Assembly (NCBI RefSeq): GCF_009729855.1
Contig: NZ_WODA01000012.1
Coordinates: forward strand, 1-57,688
Length of the DNA: 57,688 bases
Source of the DNA: Agromyces luteolus
GTDB taxonomy: Bacteria > Actinomycetota > Actinomycetes > Actinomycetales > Microbacteriaceae
Direction: 5' to 3'
Program-made: the position numbers and the translations under genes
The notes under the pieces: model-generated
Seen by the model: the letters and a program-made list of their open reading frames with translations, nothing else
Database searches by the model: none
Told to the model about the DNA's origin: nothing
In this document: positions 1 through 10,453 of the stretch, piece by piece
Layout: the number at the start of each line of letters is the position of its first letter
Numbering within the stretch: the first letter of the stretch is position 1

Positions 1-1013
1 AGGCCCAGGCCCCGGCCCCGGCTCCGCAGCAGGAGGCCCCGGCGCAGCCGCAGGCCCCGGCCCCGCAGCAGGAGGCCTCCGCGCAGCCGCAGGGCGGCGC
101 GCACGCCGGCACCTCCGGCTACGTGACCCCGATCGTCCGCAAGCTCGCCAACGAGCAGGGCGTCGACCTCGCCTCGGTCACCGGCACCGGCGTGGGCGGG
201 CGGATCCGCAAGCAGGACGTGCTCTCGGCGGGCACCCCCGCCGCAGCCGCCGAGGCCCCCGCCGCCAAGGCCGAGCGCCAGCCGCTCGAGACCTCGCCGC
301 TGCGCGGCACCACGCAGCCCATGACGCGACTGCGCAAGGTCGTCGCCGAGCGCGCGGTCGTCTCGATGCAGTCGACGGCACAGCTCACCTCGGTCGTCGA
401 GGTCGACGTCACGCGCGTCGCGCGACTGCGGGACCGCGTCAAGGGCACGTTCCAGGAGAAGACCGGGACGAAGCTCTCGTTCCTGCCGTTCTTCGCCCTC
501 GCCGCCGTCGAGGCGCTGCGCGCCTACCCGATCATCAACTCGACGGTCGACGGTGACGCCATCGTCTACCCGGAGCGGGAGAACCTGAGCATCGCGGTCG
601 ACACCGAGCGCGGCCTGCTCACGCCGGTCGTGCGCGACGCGGGCGAACTCGACATCGCCGGCCTGGCCGGTCAGATCGCCGACCTGGCCGAGCGCACGCG
701 CAACAACCAGCTCAAGCCCGACGAGCTGGCGGGTGGCACCTTCACGCTGACGAACACCGGATCGCGCGGCGCGCTGTTCGACACCCCGGTCGTGTTCCTC
801 CCGCAGACCGCGATCCTCGGCACAGGCGTGGTCGTCAAGCGCCCGGTCGTGATCTCCGAAGACGGCTCCGACGCGATCGCGATCCGCTCGATGGTGTACC
901 TCGCCCTGTCGTACGACCACCGGATCATCGACGGTGCCGACGCCGCCCGCTTCCTCACGGCGGTCAAGGCACGCCTCGAGGAGGGCGACTTCGAGGGCGA
1001 CCTCGGCATCTAG
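1..1013 (+). CDS. sucB: Dihydrolipoamide acyltransferase (E2), 5'-truncated
   Basis: E2 core of a 2-oxoacid dehydrogenase complex (2-oxoglutarate and/or pyruvate dehydrogenase); it moves acyl groups from lipoyl-lysine to CoA. The reading frame is open from base 3, so the start and the lipoyl domain(s) lie left of the window. Visible in order: an Ala/Pro/Gln-rich linker (bases 3-110), a peripheral subunit-binding domain ([19 protein letters not shown], about 135-225), a second linker, and the catalytic domain ending in the conserved [14 protein letters not shown] motif with the active-site His. The stop codon overlaps the stop of the convergent gene in the palindrome CTAG. lipB and lipA, which lipoylate this protein, follow. 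In Actinobacteria this E2 is often shared with or used by pyruvate dehydrogenase, and a homodimeric E1 (aceE) lies at 17.6 kb, so the name sucB follows convention and does not prove substrate. Confidence 0.93.
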   Translation, partial: AQAPAPAPQQEAPAQPQAPAPQQEASAQPQGGAHAGTSGYVTPIVRKLANEQGVDLASVTGTGVGGRIRKQDVLSAGTPAAAAEAPAAKAERQPLETSPLRGTTQPMTRLRKVVAERAVVSMQSTAQLTSVVEVDVTRVARLRDRVKGTFQEKTGTKLSFLPFFALAAVEALRAYPIINSTVDGDAIVYPERENLSIAVDTERGLLTPVVRDAGELDIAGLAGQIADLAERTRNNQLKPDELAGGTFTLTNTGSRGALFDTPVVFLPQTAILGTGVVVKRPVVISEDGSDAIAIRSMVYLALSYDHRIIDGADAARFLTAVKARLEEGDFEGDLGI

Positions 1014-2662
1014 TCGAACCACTCCCGCAGACGCCAACCGGCCTCGCTCCGCATCATCAGGAGCGAGGCCGGTTCGCGTCCATCGGCGCCGGGCACGCTG
1101 ACCACGACGGCGTCGCCGAGGTCGGCGGTGACGGAGATCGCGGACAGGTCCGCCGGTCCCGGGCCGATCGACTCGCCGCCCGCGATCGCGGCGACGTCCC
1201 GGGCCTCGATCGGCGCGCCGGGTTGGGCGTACGCCGCGACGCAGGCCAGATCCCGGCCGGCGAGGCACCCCTGGCGGATCTCGAGCAGGGCGGCCGCCAC
1301 CGCGGCCGGATCCATCCCTTCGGCCTCGATCTCTCCGGATGCGTCCCGTGCGACGACGTCCGTCCCGTCTCCGACGGCCTCGGAGGCCGCCTCGGCCGTC
1401 GGGTCGGAGGTCGGATCCGTCGACGCGTTCGCGTGTGTGTCGGCTGCGGAGTCGGCTACCGTCGGCGCGGCGTCGCCCGCCGCGGCGGGCGGCACGGCCG
1501 TGAGCAGGAGCACGAGCGCCCCCGCGCCGACGAACCCGCCCGTGGCGAGGACCGCCGGACGGCGTCGAATCCATCCCCGGAGCCGCCGGCGCAGGGCGGC
1601 TGCGGCGCCCTCGTCGAGCGTTCCCTCCAGCCCGTCGGCGATGCCGGGCAACTGCGCCAACTCGGCGAGGCGACGCGCCGTGCTCCGGCGGGACGGGAGG
1701 ACCGGCGGGACCACAGGTTCCGGCAGGGCGAGCCTCGGCGGCTCCGTCGTCGATGGAAACGCGTGCAGCGCTCCCCCATCCGATTCGACCCGGTCCGTTC
1801 CGGCCACCGCCGGCGGCACCCGCGAGGGCAGCGATCCGCCCGGTGCCGACCGCTGCGGGACGATGAGCGGCACCGGTTCGGCGATCGCGAACAGCGCCCG
1901 CTCGATCGTCTCGTGGTCGGGGGCGAACGGGCGGCCGTGCAGCATCCCCCGCGCGAGTTCGATCGGCGGACCGAAGCGCGCCGGCGCGATCGACCCCGCC
2001 ACGACCGCCTCCATGAGGTCGACGAGCGCGGCGTGCGCACGCCGGGCGTGCTCGGTTCGTTCCGAGGCGGGCACTCGCGCATCGGTCCGCGCGAGCGCGC
2101 CGAGCCCGATGAGGCGCGGACGCCCGGCCTCGTCGACGAGCACGTCCGACGGTGCGAGTCGGCTGTGCACGAGTCCGCGGCGACCGAGTTCGCGCACGGC
2201 GACGAGGAGCGGAGCCAAGGCGGTGACCACCTGGCCGGGCGAGAGGTGCGCGCCGTCGAGCATCGATGCGAGCGTTCGCCCGCCGATCCGTTCGACGACG
2301 AGGCACGCACGACCGTCGGGAAGCGTCGCGACGTCGAGGAGCCGTGGCACGGTGCACGTCGGGTCGTGCTCCATCGCGTCGATCTCCCTCGCGATCGCCT
2401 CGTCGTCGGCGGAGCGATCGTAGACGCGGACGACGACGAGCACGGGCTCGGGTTCGGGTTCGTCCGGGGATGCGATCGGGGGCCTCCCCACCACCGCGAG
2501 GTGCACGTCGGCGCGCTCGCCCGACGCCAGCCTCCGGAGGATCCGGTAGCCCGCCAGCATCGCGTCCGTCGTGCTCGGGGCGTGCGGGGCGCGTGGCGCG
2601 GGAACGGCTGGGACGGTGCGGCGGCCGACGGATCGGTGCGCGCGACGCGAGCGAGGGGGCAT
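1010..2662 (-). CDS. Membrane-anchored pseudokinase-like protein
   Basis: About 550 residues. The N-terminal part resembles a Hanks-type Ser/Thr kinase ([20 protein letters not shown], then an [15 protein letters not shown] hinge-like segment), but key residues are gone: the VAIK lysine position reads VVVRVYD, the HRD loop reads [11 protein letters not shown], and DFG reads GLG. Catalysis therefore looks lost. A low-complexity stretch follows, then one membrane helix ([20 protein letters not shown]) and an acidic Ala-rich extracellular part with a small C-terminal domain. The ATG at 2662 was chosen by position; an ATG at 2560 just before the kinase-like fold and upstream codons to 2737 are alternatives. 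It is convergent with the E2 gene (shared CTAG) and divergent from lipB. The role is unknown; a scaffold or sensor is only a guess. Confidence 0.72.
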   Translation of the reverse strand: MPPRSRRAHRSVGRRTVPAVPAPRAPHAPSTTDAMLAGYRILRRLASGERADVHLAVVGRPPIASPDEPEPEPVLVVVRVYDRSADDEAIAREIDAMEHDPTCTVPRLLDVATLPDGRACLVVERIGGRTLASMLDGAHLSPGQVVTALAPLLVAVRELGRRGLVHSRLAPSDVLVDEAGRPRLIGLGALARTDARVPASERTEHARRAHAALVDLMEAVVAGSIAPARFGPPIELARGMLHGRPFAPDHETIERALFAIAEPVPLIVPQRSAPGGSLPSRVPPAVAGTDRVESDGGALHAFPSTTEPPRLALPEPVVPPVLPSRRSTARRLAELAQLPGIADGLEGTLDEGAAAALRRRLRGWIRRRPAVLATGGFVGAGALVLLLTAVPPAAAGDAAPTVADSAADTHANASTDPTSDPTAEAASEAVGDGTDVVARDASGEIEAEGMDPAAVAAALLEIRQGCLAGRDLACVAAYAQPGAPIEARDVAAIAGGESIGPGPADLSAISVTADLGDAVVVSVPGADGREPASLLMMRSEAGWRLREWFD

Positions 2663-2763
2663 GTCGCCCGATCCTGCCCGGACCGACCGCCGCGCGGAGC
2701 GCTCCTCGCCTCCGCCCGGGATCCCCGCGGAAGCCACCGGACGGTGGAGGACGGGACGCCGCC

Positions 2764-2769
2764 TAGACT
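2764..2769 (+). promoter_or_regulatory. -10 element of lipB, leaderless type
   Basis: TAGACT followed by 7 bases and then the lipB ATG. With a start point 6-8 bases after the -10, transcription would begin at or next to the A of the ATG, giving a leaderless lipBA mRNA. No Shine-Dalgarno sequence is seen. Confidence 0.6.
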
Positions 2770-2776
2770 GGACCCC

Positions 2777-3418
2777 ATGCTCGACTACGTCGACACGGGG
2801 CTAAGCGCCAACTCCGTGCCGTACAGCGAGGGCCTCTCCCTCCAGCGCGCCGTCCATCAGGCGGTGGTCTCCGGTCAGCGACCCGACACCGTCATCCTCC
2901 TCGAACACGAGCCGGTCTACACCGCCGGCAAGCGGACGTCTCCCGACGAGCGGCCGACCGACGGCACCCCCGTCGTCGACGTCGACCGCGGGGGCAAGAT
3001 CACCTGGCACGGGCCCGGCCAACTCGTGGGCTACCCGATCCTCCGCCTCGCCGAACCCATCGACGTCGTCGGCTACGTCCGACGGCTCGAGGGCGTGCTC
3101 ATCGACGTCCTCGCCGGGTACGGCATCGACGGCCGCCGCGTCGACGGGCGTTCCGGCGTCTGGATCGTCCGCGACGGAGTCGAGGAGAAGATCGCCGCGA
3201 TCGGCATCCGCGTCGCCGAGGGCGTCACGATGCACGGGTTCGCGCTCAACTGCTCGAACTCGCTCGATCCGTACGCGAAGATCGTCGCGTGCGGCATCCG
3301 CGACGCCGGCGTCACGACGATGTCGCGCGTCCTCGGTCGCACCGTGACGCCTGCCGACGTCGCGAGCGCGGTGCAGGCCCGGCTCGACGCCGAGTTCGCA
3401 CCGGCGGTGGTCGCATGA
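2777..3418 (+). CDS. lipB: Lipoyl(octanoyl) transferase
   Basis: Transfers octanoate from octanoyl-ACP to the lipoyl lysine of E2 and GcvH proteins in the cytoplasm, the first step of de novo protein lipoylation. The 213 residues match the usual family length. Family signatures are visible: [17 protein letters not shown] near residue 75, the catalytic lysine in [11 protein letters not shown] near 137, and the acyl-accepting cysteine in VACGIRDAG near 171. The ATG at 2777 lies 7 bases after a TAGACT -10 box. The stop overlaps the start of lipA (ATGA), so the two are translationally coupled. The neighbouring E2 gene encodes the main client protein. Confidence 0.96.
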   Translation: MLDYVDTGLSANSVPYSEGLSLQRAVHQAVVSGQRPDTVILLEHEPVYTAGKRTSPDERPTDGTPVVDVDRGGKITWHGPGQLVGYPILRLAEPIDVVGYVRRLEGVLIDVLAGYGIDGRRVDGRSGVWIVRDGVEEKIAAIGIRVAEGVTMHGFALNCSNSLDPYAKIVACGIRDAGVTTMSRVLGRTVTPADVASAVQARLDAEFAPAVVA

Positions 3419-4404
3419 GCGCCGATCCCGGCGGGCGGCGGATGCTGCGCCTCGAGGTCCGCAATGCGGAGACCCCGATCGAGCGCAAGCCCGAGTGGAT
3501 CAAGACCCGCGCGAAGATGGGGCCGGAGTACCGGCAGCTGCAGCAGCTCGTCAAGTCCGAGGAGCTGCACACCGTCTGCCAGGAGGCGGGCTGCCCGAAC
3601 ATCTACGAGTGCTGGGAGGACCGCGAGGCGACCTTCCTCATCGGGGGCTCCCAGTGCACGCGTCGCTGCGACTTCTGCCAGATCGACACGGGCAAGCCGG
3701 CCGACTACGACGTCGACGAGCCCCGCCGCGTCGCCGAGTCGGTGGTGCGGATGCAGCTGCGCTACTCGACCGTGACGGGCGTCGCCCGCGACGACCTGCC
3801 CGACGAGGGCGCCTGGCTGTACGCCGAGACGATCCGCCAGATCCACGCCCAGTCCCCCGGCACCGGAGTCGAGATCCTGGTCCCCGACTTCTCGGGCGAC
3901 CCGGACCTGCTCGGCGAGGTGTTCTCCGCGCGGCCCGAGGTGTTCGCGCACAACGTGGAGACCGTCCCGCGCATCTTCAAGCGGATCCGTCCGGCGTTCC
4001 GCTACGAGCGCTCGCTCGACGTCATCACGCAGGGACGCGCCGCGGGCCTCATCACGAAGTCCAACCTGATCCTCGGGATGGGCGAGGAACGCGCGGAGGT
4101 GTCGCAGGCGCTCCGCGACCTGCACGACGCCGGCACCGACATCATCACGATCACCCAGTACCTCCGTCCGAGCCCGCGGCACCTGCCGGTGGCGCGATGG
4201 GTGCGTCCGGAGGAGTTCGTCGAGCTCAAGGCAGAAGCCGAGGAGATCGGCTTCCTCGGCGTGCTCGCCGGTCCGCTCGTCCGCTCCTCCTACCGCGCCG
4301 GACGCCTCTGGGCGCAGTCCATGCAGGCGAAGGGCCGCCAGCTCCCGCCGGAGCTCGCGCACCTCGCGGACGCCTCGCTCGGCTTCGCGCAGGCGGTCGG
4401 CTGA
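3415..4404 (+). CDS. lipA: Lipoyl synthase
   Basis: Radical SAM enzyme that inserts two sulfurs into protein-bound octanoyl groups to make lipoate. It has 329 residues, normal for the family. Both [4Fe-4S] cluster motifs are present: Cys55, Cys60 and Cys66 ([12 protein letters not shown]), which bind the auxiliary cluster, and Cys81, Cys85 and Cys88 (CTRRCDFC), which bind the SAM cluster. The C-terminal RSSYRAG motif carries the conserved serine ligand. The start is the ATG overlapping the lipB stop. A hairpin terminator follows at 4431. Confidence 0.97.
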   Translation: MSADPGGRRMLRLEVRNAETPIERKPEWIKTRAKMGPEYRQLQQLVKSEELHTVCQEAGCPNIYECWEDREATFLIGGSQCTRRCDFCQIDTGKPADYDVDEPRRVAESVVRMQLRYSTVTGVARDDLPDEGAWLYAETIRQIHAQSPGTGVEILVPDFSGDPDLLGEVFSARPEVFAHNVETVPRIFKRIRPAFRYERSLDVITQGRAAGLITKSNLILGMGEERAEVSQALRDLHDAGTDIITITQYLRPSPRHLPVARWVRPEEFVELKAEAEEIGFLGVLAGPLVRSSYRAGRLWAQSMQAKGRQLPPELAHLADASLGFAQAVG

Positions 4405-4430
4405 ACGACGCCTGAACGACGGGTGCCATC

Positions 4431-4469
4431 GGGGCCGCTCGGATCCGCGCTCGCGGTCCGAGCGGCCCC
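4431..4469 (+). terminator. Hairpin after lipA
   Basis: A 13-bp inverted repeat (GGGGCCGCTCGGA / TCCGAGCGGCCCC) with a 13-base loop lies between lipA and the next gene. The U tract is poor, as is usual in high-GC actinobacteria. Confidence 0.7.
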
Positions 4470-4480
4470 TCCGCCGCCGG

Positions 4481-4486
4481 TATCCT
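4481..4486 (+). promoter_or_regulatory. -10 element of the DUF4191 gene, leaderless type
   Basis: TATCCT, 6 bases, then ATG at 4493. The sequence lies just after the lipA terminator hairpin and fits a leaderless transcript. Confidence 0.55.
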
Positions 4487-4492
4487 TGAGGC

Positions 4493-5215
4493 ATGGCACG
4501 CACGAAGGACGCCGGGTCCGCTCCCAAGCCCCCGAAGGAGCCCGGCCGCATGAAGCAGATGTGGCAGGTCTTCCAGATGACCCGCCGCTACGACTCCAGC
4601 GCCCAGTGGCTCATGCTCCTCGGCTTCCTCGCGCCCGTCGCCGTCGGCCTCGGCCTCGCGCTGTGGCTGAGCGGTGGGAACGGCTTCACGATCGCGCTCT
4701 GGATCATCGCCGGCGTCCTCGCAGGCCTGCTGATCGCCCTCGTGATCCTCGGCCGCCGCGCAGAGCGCGCGGCCTACTCGCAGATCGACGGCCAGCCCGG
4801 TGCGGTCGGCGCGGTCCTCCGCAGCGGGCTCCGCGGCAGCTGGGTCGGCAACGAGATGCCGGTGGCCGTGAACGGCAAGACGCAGGATGCCGTCTACCGC
4901 GCCGTCGGGCGCGGCGGCGTCGCGCTGATCAGCGAAGGGCCCCGTTCGCGGACCGAGCGCATGCTCGCCGACGAGAAGCGCAAGGTCGAGCGCGTGCTCC
5001 CGAACGTGCCCGTGACCACGTTCTCGGTCGGACACGAGGAGGGCTCGGTCGAGTTGCACCGACTCGCCGCGACGCTCCGGAAGACCAAGCGCAGCCTCAC
5101 CAAGCCCGAGGTACTCGCGGTCACGAACCGGCTCAACTCGCTCCAGGCGCCGCTGCCCATCCCGAAGGGCGTCGACCCGATGCGGGTGCGCCCGCAGCGC
5201 GGTCGCATGCGCTGA
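4493..5215 (+). CDS. DUF4191 family membrane protein
   Basis: 240 residues. A basic N-terminus (about 1-30) is followed by two close membrane helices (about 38-60 and 64-86; the second reads FTIALWIIAGVLAGLLIALVI), then a cytoplasmic domain of about 140 residues ending in a basic tail (RPQRGRMR). It matches the DUF4191 family found next to lipA across Actinobacteria (equivalent to the gene after lipA in mycobacteria). The function is unknown. It is convergent with the RDD gene across a hairpin at 5232. Confidence 0.9.
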   Translation: MARTKDAGSAPKPPKEPGRMKQMWQVFQMTRRYDSSAQWLMLLGFLAPVAVGLGLALWLSGGNGFTIALWIIAGVLAGLLIALVILGRRAERAAYSQIDGQPGAVGAVLRSGLRGSWVGNEMPVAVNGKTQDAVYRAVGRGGVALISEGPRSRTERMLADEKRKVERVLPNVPVTTFSVGHEEGSVELHRLAATLRKTKRSLTKPEVLAVTNRLNSLQAPLPIPKGVDPMRVRPQRGRMR

Positions 5216-5231
5216 CCCGCGACGACGTCCC

Positions 5232-5261
5232 GCGGCATCCGTTCACGAGAGCGGATGCCGC
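5232..5261. terminator. Bidirectional hairpin between convergent genes
   Basis: GCGGCATCCG / CGGATGCCGC, a 10-bp perfect stem with a 10-base loop, between the stops of the DUF4191 gene (+) and the RDD gene (-). Confidence 0.6.
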
Positions 5262-5286
5262 AGCCGTCTGCGGCCCGGAGGGCCGA

Positions 5287-5718
5287 TCAGGCGCGGATGA
5301 GGACGGTGCCCGCGACCTTGTCGTGGAATCCGCGCTGGTCCGAGTCCCAGACGAGCGCGGGAACGACGACGACGAGCAGGAGCGTGCGGACCACCGGCCG
5401 CCACGGGCCGACCCAGCCGCCGCGGATCGGGACCACGCGCATGCCGAGCAGCCGGTGGCCGACGCTGCCGCCGATCGTCGGGATGAAGATCACCTGCATC
5501 AGCGCGAAGATCCCGAGCGTCGCCCAGGACTGTGCCGTCGATGCGTAGGGCCCGACGAGCAAGGCGATGACGTTCGCGATGAGCCAGTCGACCATGATCG
5601 CCGCGATGCGGCGACCGACACGGCCGACGGACCCCGTGCCCTCCTCGGGGAGGCCGAGCCGTTCGCCGGGGTAGGTGCTGGGCGGGATGTCGCCGGTCGG
5701 GTTCGCGGGGTCTGGCAC
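5287..5718 (-). CDS. RDD family membrane protein
   Basis: 143 residues with the RDD pattern: VGRVGRRIAAIMVDWLIANVIALLV at about 29-53 (Arg and Asp at the membrane face), a second helix (about 64-84, FALMQVIFIPTIGG), then GHRLLGMRV and a third helix (LLLVVVVPALVWD). Family members are small integral membrane proteins, sometimes linked to transport, without a settled role. The GTG start lies 6 bases after a TAGACT -10 box, so the gene is probably read as a leaderless mRNA. The same gene sits between the DUF4191 gene and glnA in many Actinobacteria. Confidence 0.88.
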   Translation of the reverse strand: MPDPANPTGDIPPSTYPGERLGLPEEGTGSVGRVGRRIAAIMVDWLIANVIALLVGPYASTAQSWATLGIFALMQVIFIPTIGGSVGHRLLGMRVVPIRGGWVGPWRPVVRTLLLVVVVPALVWDSDQRGFHDKVAGTVLIRA

Positions 5719-5724
5719 CGGACG

Positions 5725-5730
5725 AGTCTA
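5725..5730 (-). promoter_or_regulatory. -10 element of the RDD gene, leaderless type
   Basis: On the minus strand TAGACT, 6 bases, then the GTG start at 5718. It is back to back with the GlnR-controlled glnA promoter. Confidence 0.55.
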
Positions 5731-5745
5731 CCGATCGGCCACCGT

Positions 5746-5783
5746 GTAACACGCTCGAAACATCGGTGTCATGGCAGGGAAAC
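5746..5783 (+). promoter_or_regulatory. GlnR-type operator upstream of glnA
   Basis: Four pentamers in the exact actinobacterial GlnR layout, each separated by 6 bases: GTAAC (5746-5750), GAAAC (5757-5761), GTCAT (5768-5772), GAAAC (5779-5783). The published consensus is gTnAc-n6-GaAAc repeated twice; only the last base of the third block differs. A TAGCGT -10 candidate lies at 5794-5799, which puts the box just upstream of or over the -35 position, typical for activation. This implies glnA is induced by GlnR under nitrogen limitation. Confidence 0.8.
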
Positions 5784-5856
5784 CCCGCCCGGATAGCGTC
5801 GCAACCGGTCGAACGACTGCGTCCTCGTCCCCAACCTTCCCTTGGAGCACCGTCAC

Positions 5857-7281
<1,425 letters not shown>

Positions 7282-7308
7282 TCTCTCTCCCCCATCCCCC
7301 CAGAGAGC

Positions 7309-7345
7309 CGAGGGCCCGTGTCGCGTTCTGCGACACGGGCCCTCG
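7309..7345. terminator. Bidirectional terminator between glnA and glnE
   Basis: A perfect 16-bp stem (CGAGGGCCCGTGTCGC and its complement) with loop GTTCT, placed between the convergent glnA and glnE stops. Confidence 0.88.
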
Positions 7346-7425
7346 TGTCGTCCCGGACGAGCACGACGTCAGGACGGCGCGCGACGATCGGCGAAGGGCC
7401 GGGGCAGGATCAGGACGGACGCGCC

Positions 7426-10400
7426 TCAGCCGACCGTCGGCTCGCGGCGCGGTTCGACGCCGTAGAAGCCGCGCTCGAAGACGGCCCGCGCGCGACGCGT
7501 GACGGCGAGGTAGTCGTGTTCGAGGGCCGTGGCCGAGCCGGGCGGGTAGCCCATGATGCGCGCGACGCCCTCGAGCTGCGTGCGCTCGACCGGAAGCACG
7601 TCGGTCGTCTTGTCGAGCCAGAGCGTCAGGGCCGAACGCGCGCGCGAGGCGACGATCCAGGCCGCGCGGAGGGTCTCGGCGTCGGACGGGTCGAGCAGGC
7701 GCGCCGCGACGGAGGCCGCGAGCGCATCGAGCGTCGAGGTCGTCCGGAGTGCCGGGACGTCTGCGGCGTGCTCGAGCTGGATGAGCTGCACGAACCACTC
7801 GACATCGCTCAGGGAACCGCGCCCGAGCTTCAGGTGCCGGGTCGGATCGGCCCCCTGCGGGAGGCGCTCGTTCTCGACGCGCGCCTTGATGCGCTTGACC
7901 TCGCGGACCTCCTGGTCGGCGATCCCGCTCGGGTAGCGCACGGTGTCCGCCAGCTCGGTGAAGTCGTCGATGAGCGGCCGGTCGCCGGCGACACCGCGCG
8001 CGCGGAGCAGCGCCTGCGCCTCCCACGTCAGCGACCAGCGCGCATAGTACGCCCGGTACGCCTCGAGTGAGCGGGCGATCACCCCGTTTCGTCCCTCGGG
8101 GCGGAGTCCGGCGTCGAGCTCGAACGGGAGTCGGGCGTCCTCGCTCGTGCGCACGAGCTCCGACACGATCTTCAGCGCCCGGGTGTGGGCGGCGTCGGGC
8201 TCGGCGGTGGTCGGCCGGTAGACGTAGAGGATGTCGGCGTCCGAGCCGATGCCCAGCTCGCTTCCGCCGAACCGCCCCATGCCGATGACGGCGAACTCGA
8301 TGCCGTCGTCGCCGCGTCGGATGGCCCGGAGCAGCGACTCCAGGTGGGCCTCGACGACGTCGCTCAGCCCGTGGCCGAGTTCCTCGACCGTGCAGACGTC
8401 GAGGATCGCGGCAAGGGCGAGCCGGAGCACCTCGCGGCGTCGCATGGCACGCAGCACCTTGGCCGCGGCCTCCAGGTCGCCGTGGCGAGCCAGGACGGCG
8501 TCGCCCTCCTCGCGGAGTGCCGAGAGCGGACGCGGCCGGAGCTCCTCGACGTCCTCCAGCCACGCGACCGCCTCCGGGATGCGCTCGAGCAGTTCGCCCG
8601 CGAAGCGGGAACCGGAGAGCACGCGCGTGAGCCGCAGCGCCGCATCGGACGAGTCGCGCAGGAGTCGCAGGTACCAGTGCGTGGTGCCGAGCGCGTCGCT
8701 GACCCGTCGGAAGGCGAGCAGGCCGTAGTCGGGGTCGGCGCCGCTCGCGAACCACGAGATGAGCACCGGCATCAGGTGGCGCTGGATCGTCGCGCGGCGG
8801 GACACGCCCGCGGTGAGCGCGGCGATGTGGGCGAGAGCGCCGCGCGGGTCCTGGAACCCGATCGCGGCGAGACGGGCTTCGGCCTGCGCGCTCGTGAGCT
8901 CGAGCCCGTCTGCGGGGAGGGCGGCGACCGCGGAGAGCAGTGGACGGTAGAACAGGCGTTCGTGCAGGCCGCGCACTCGACGGCGGGTCGCCTGCCAGGT
9001 GTCGGTGACCTCGCCGGCCGTCCGGGCGAGCCCGGACGCGCGCGCGAGGACCCGCCGCTCCGCGTCGTCGCGCGGCATGAGGTGCGTGCGGCGCAGGCGC
9101 GCGAGCTGCAGCCGGTGCTCGAGGACACGGAGGACCCGGTAGTCGCGTGAGAACTCGGCGGCCTCCTCGCGACCGACGTACCCGTGCTCGGCGAGGGCCG
9201 CGAGGGCGGGAAGGGTTCCGGCCTGGCGGATCGTCTCGTCGGTGGCACCGTGGACGAGCTGCAGGAGCTGCACCGTGAACTCGATGTCGCGGAGACCTCC
9301 CGGCCCGAGCTTCAGCTGGACGTCGACCTCGTCGGACGGGATGTGGTCGGTCACGCGCTCCCGCATGCGCTGGACCGACTCGACGAAGCCCTCGCGCGAT
9401 GAGCTCGACCACACCTTGGGCGCGACGCCCGCCGCGTACCGCGCACCGAGGTCGCGATCGCCCGCGAGCGGCCGGGCCTTGAGCAGCGCCTGGAATTCCC
9501 AGCTCTTCGCCCAGCGGTCGTAGTACTGCAGGTGCGATTCGAGCGTGCGCACCAGCGCGCCGTCCTTGCCCTCCGGCCGCAGGTTCGGGTCGACCTCCCA
9601 GAGCGGCGGCTCGATCCCGGGTTCGCCGATGGCGCGCATCATCGTCATCGCGAGCCTCGTCGCGATCTCCAGTGCGCGTGGCGTCGAGACCACGTCCTCG
9701 TCGGCGGACTCGGCGACGAAGATGACGTCGACGTCGCTGACGTAGTTGAGCTCCCGAGCGCCGGCCTTGCCCATGCCGATGACCGAGAGCCGCGTCGCGG
9801 CCACCTCGGCCGCCGGGAACCTGCCCGGCGCGGCCGGCTCGCCGTCGCCGCGTGCGGCGAGCCTCCGTGCCAGATGGATGGCGGCCTCGATCGCTCCCCC
9901 GGCCAGGTCGGCGAGCCCCGATGCGACGGTGTCGAGGGCGTCGACGGCGTCCGCGCGGGTGAGGTCCCAGATCGCGACGCCGGCGAGCAGGCGCCGGTAG
10001 CGGACGCGCAACGCCCGCGCGCCGGCATCCGCCTGCTGCGCGAGCGGTGCGTCGACGGATGCCGCGGCCGCGACGAGTTCGTCTGCGGCCTCGGCCTCCG
10101 ACGGCGGCGGTGCGGGCTGGTCGTGCAGCAGCGCCAGCTCGTCGAGGTTCCGGAGGAAGAACTCGGCGAAGCCGCGTGACGCGCCGAGGAGGCGAGCGGC
10201 GCGGTCCAGCGCGGCGGGATCGCGGAGGAGCGCAGCGATCGGCTCCGGGGCGCGCTCGTGGAGTCGGCGGAGCTCCGCGAGCGCCTGGTCGGGGTCGGCG
10301 GCCGCGCCGAGCGCGTCGACCAGTCCCTCCGGCTCGATGCCCGCCGCCTCGGCGAGATCGGTGGACTGCCCGGCCGCGAGATCGAGGTCGTCGAAGCCGG

Positions 10401-10440
10401 CGCGCGCGAGCGCACCGAGGGTCGGGGCGGTGCGCGTCAT
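7426..10440 (-). CDS. glnE: Glutamine synthetase adenylyltransferase/deadenylylase
   Basis: Bifunctional nucleotidyltransferase that adds AMP to, or removes it from, the regulatory tyrosine of GlnA. It has 1004 residues, full length. Two nucleotidyltransferase domains are recognisable: GMGKAGARELNYVSDVDVIFV near residue 222 (deadenylylase half) and GMGRFGGSELGIGSDADILYV near 720 (adenylylase half), each followed by a helical PII-uridylyltransferase-like domain. The target tyrosine is present in GlnA (402) but not in GlnA2. The gene starts 13 bases after the glnA2 stop, so the two form an operon. Confidence 0.97.
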   Translation of the reverse strand: MTRTAPTLGALARAGFDDLDLAAGQSTDLAEAAGIEPEGLVDALGAAADPDQALAELRRLHERAPEPIAALLRDPAALDRAARLLGASRGFAEFFLRNLDELALLHDQPAPPPSEAEAADELVAAAASVDAPLAQQADAGARALRVRYRRLLAGVAIWDLTRADAVDALDTVASGLADLAGGAIEAAIHLARRLAARGDGEPAAPGRFPAAEVAATRLSVIGMGKAGARELNYVSDVDVIFVAESADEDVVSTPRALEIATRLAMTMMRAIGEPGIEPPLWEVDPNLRPEGKDGALVRTLESHLQYYDRWAKSWEFQALLKARPLAGDRDLGARYAAGVAPKVWSSSSREGFVESVQRMRERVTDHIPSDEVDVQLKLGPGGLRDIEFTVQLLQLVHGATDETIRQAGTLPALAALAEHGYVGREEAAEFSRDYRVLRVLEHRLQLARLRRTHLMPRDDAERRVLARASGLARTAGEVTDTWQATRRRVRGLHERLFYRPLLSAVAALPADGLELTSAQAEARLAAIGFQDPRGALAHIAALTAGVSRRATIQRHLMPVLISWFASGADPDYGLLAFRRVSDALGTTHWYLRLLRDSSDAALRLTRVLSGSRFAGELLERIPEAVAWLEDVEELRPRPLSALREEGDAVLARHGDLEAAAKVLRAMRRREVLRLALAAILDVCTVEELGHGLSDVVEAHLESLLRAIRRGDDGIEFAVIGMGRFGGSELGIGSDADILYVYRPTTAEPDAAHTRALKIVSELVRTSEDARLPFELDAGLRPEGRNGVIARSLEAYRAYYARWSLTWEAQALLRARGVAGDRPLIDDFTELADTVRYPSGIADQEVREVKRIKARVENERLPQGADPTRHLKLGRGSLSDVEWFVQLIQLEHAADVPALRTTSTLDALAASVAARLLDPSDAETLRAAWIVASRARSALTLWLDKTTDVLPVERTQLEGVARIMGYPPGSATALEHDYLAVTRRARAVFERGFYGVEPRREPTVG

Positions 10441-10453
10441 CCGGTGCCGACCG

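Noticed and set aside
1223..3418. 731-codon plus frame containing lipB
   Set aside because: Only the part from 2777 matches LipB; the upstream part is antisense to the pseudokinase gene.
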